Below are positions 63,281-64,000 of a stretch of DNA of 64,000 nt, in pieces. The stretch covers positions 62,001-126,000 of the forward strand of contig CAJUJO010000002.1 in NCBI GenBank assembly GCA_910586675.1. Direction: 5' to 3'. The notes beneath the pieces are model-generated. The model worked only from the letters and a program-made list of their open reading frames with translations, did no database searches and was not told the origin of the DNA. The position numbers and the translations under genes were made by a program. Numbering within the stretch: the stretch's first letter is position 1; every line of letters begins with the position of its first letter. Source of the DNA: an uncultured Christensenellaceae bacterium. Its GTDB lineage: Bacteria; Bacillota; Clostridia; Christensenellales; Borkfalkiaceae.

Positions 63281-63907
63281 ATGGAGAATAACATTTTTCC
63301 CCGTCCGCGGCTGGACGCGCGGTTGTCCGCGCTGCGGGAACGTGCCAAAGAGGTGCGCGACCCGACGGCGGCGGACGATACGCTGCAATATATCCTTTTC
63401 ACGCTCGAACAGCTCAACCCCGCCCGCATTCTGGAAATCGGCGCAGCGGAAGGGCTTACCTCCTGCGCGATGCTCTTGAACAGCCGCGCGGAATTAACGG
63501 CGATCGAGCTTGACGCTTCCCGCGCGGCAAAAGCGAGGGGCAATTTCGATTTGTTCGGGCTTTCCAAACGCGTTACCCTGCACGAGGGCGACGCGGGCGA
63601 GATTCTCCCCATGATCGAAGGCAGCTACGATTTGATTTTTTTGGACGGACCGAAGGTGCAGTATAATCGGTATTTTCCCGATTGTAAGCGGCTGCTGCGG
63701 GAGGGCGGCGTGCTGCTGTCGGACGACGTATTTCTCTACGGCTGGGTTTCGGGAGAAGCGGAAACGCCGAAAAAGCGCAGGATGCTCGTCGAGCATATCC
63801 GCGAATATCTTGCGGCGCTGTGCGCGGACAAAGATTTCATCACGAGTTTGTTGCCGCTCGGAGAAGGACTCGCCGTCAGCGTGAAGAGGAAACGGAGGAT
63901 AAAATGA
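63281..63907 (+). CDS. trmR: class I SAM-dependent O-methyltransferase, TrmR-like
   Basis: 208 residues. Motif I ILEIGAAEGLTSCAML, ELDASRA, DLIFLDGPKVQYNRY and LLSDDVFLYGWV, as in YrrM/TrmR, the tRNA 5-hydroxyuridine methyltransferase of B. subtilis. The following U32 peptidase gene reproduces the yrrM-yrrN/yrrO neighbourhood, where U32 proteins hydroxylate the same wobble uridine. Overlaps its right neighbour as ATGA. Confidence 0.82.
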   Translation: MENNIFPRPRLDARLSALRERAKEVRDPTAADDTLQYILFTLEQLNPARILEIGAAEGLTSCAMLLNSRAELTAIELDASRAAKARGNFDLFGLSKRVTLHEGDAGEILPMIEGSYDLIFLDGPKVQYNRYFPDCKRLLREGGVLLSDDVFLYGWVSGEAETPKKRRMLVEHIREYLAALCADKDFITSLLPLGEGLAVSVKRKRRIK

Positions 63908-64000
63908 AGAAAGCGGAATTGCTTGCGCCCGCGGGAAATTTACAGAAGCTGAAAACCGCCTTTTATTTCGGCGCGGATGCCGTTTACGTGGGCGGAAAAA
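63904..64000 (+). CDS. peptidase U32 family protein (partial, 5' part)
   Basis: Only the first 32 codons are inside the window: MKKAELLAPAGNLQKLKTAF then YFGADAVYVGGK, the invariant start of U32/TrhP-type proteins, involved in 5-hydroxyuridine formation in tRNA when paired with TrmR. Truncated by the window edge. Confidence 0.88.
   Translation, partial: MKKAELLAPAGNLQKLKTAFYFGADAVYVGGK

Noticed and set aside
1..64000. tRNA genes, CRISPR arrays, insertion sequences or prophage
   Set aside because: No cloverleaf-like segment in any intergenic gap, no regularly spaced repeats, and no transposase or integrase motifs in any reading frame.

Overview
The window is a gene-dense, GC-rich chromosomal segment of a Gram-positive bacterium of the Firmicutes/Clostridia type. 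The evidence is gene order: ispG-(polC)-rimP-nusA-rnpM-ylxQ-infB-rbfA-nrnA-truB-ribF and dgt-dnaG-rpoD-trmK-nif3 are classical Firmicutes neighbourhoods. Promoters are sigma-A-like, ribosome binding sites are strong GGAGG types, and a YlbJ-like spore membrane protein and a clostridial-type ProS are present. An affiliation with the uncultured gut Christensenellales-like lineages is only a guess. I see no tRNA, rRNA, CRISPR array, intact insertion sequence or phage genes.

Layout. (1) 1-11.7 kb, + strand: MEP-pathway ispG, a PolC-derived protein without polymerase, then the transcription/translation operon through ribF, a DUF3267 membrane protein and an endonuclease IV-like enzyme. (2) 11.8-14.7 kb: M24 peptidase on an apparently leaderless mRNA, efp, dtd and a PhnP-like hydrolase, closed by a bidirectional terminator. 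(3) 14.8-16.4 kb: small accessory stretch with an XRE repressor, tandem operator-like palindromes, a cysteine-rich gene broken by one stop codon, a YjdF-like membrane protein and GAAATTTC boxes. (4) 16.4-22.9 kb: patatin, ComEC-like hydrolase, aroC-aroB-aroE-aroQ-aroK and a short-chain dehydrogenase. (5) 22.9-34.6 kb: XRE/zinc-ribbon regulator, then dgt-dnaG-rpoD and a long run of housekeeping genes ending in DAHP synthase and prephenate dehydratase. (6) 34.6-49.3 kb: YlbJ-like protein, second patatin, rarA, the divergent tkt-pgm pair, degV, DUF2207, a lipoprotein plus ECF S-component, proS, a PHP hydrolase and asnS. (7) 49.3-55.6 kb: accessory region with a decayed sugar-permease tail, a promoter with a ten-G spacer, a heterodimeric ABC exporter, a nucleoside-hydrolase-like protein, an AT-rich island and a flavodoxin-like gene. 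(8) 55.6-64 kb: serA-serC, an 883-residue repeat protein of unknown function, RNase J, a TfoX-N protein, trmR and the start of a U32 peptidase.

How the genes work together. DAHP synthase, aroB, aroQ, aroE, aroK and aroC cover the shikimate pathway except EPSP synthase (aroA); pheA then leads to phenylpyruvate, and no tyrA is seen. Transketolase could supply erythrose 4-phosphate. serC and serA make serine. The rest is core information processing.

The most interesting items are the 883-residue protein with about twenty YDxIA repeats and a conserved-looking C-terminal domain (58093-60744), and the polymerase-less PolC remnant exactly at the polC locus (750-2264). Next come the nonsense-interrupted Cys-rich gene under XRE-type palindromes (15070-15345), the G10 promoter spacer (49624-49656) and the paired GAAATTTC boxes (16246-16380). 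All family assignments come from reading motifs; no database search was run.
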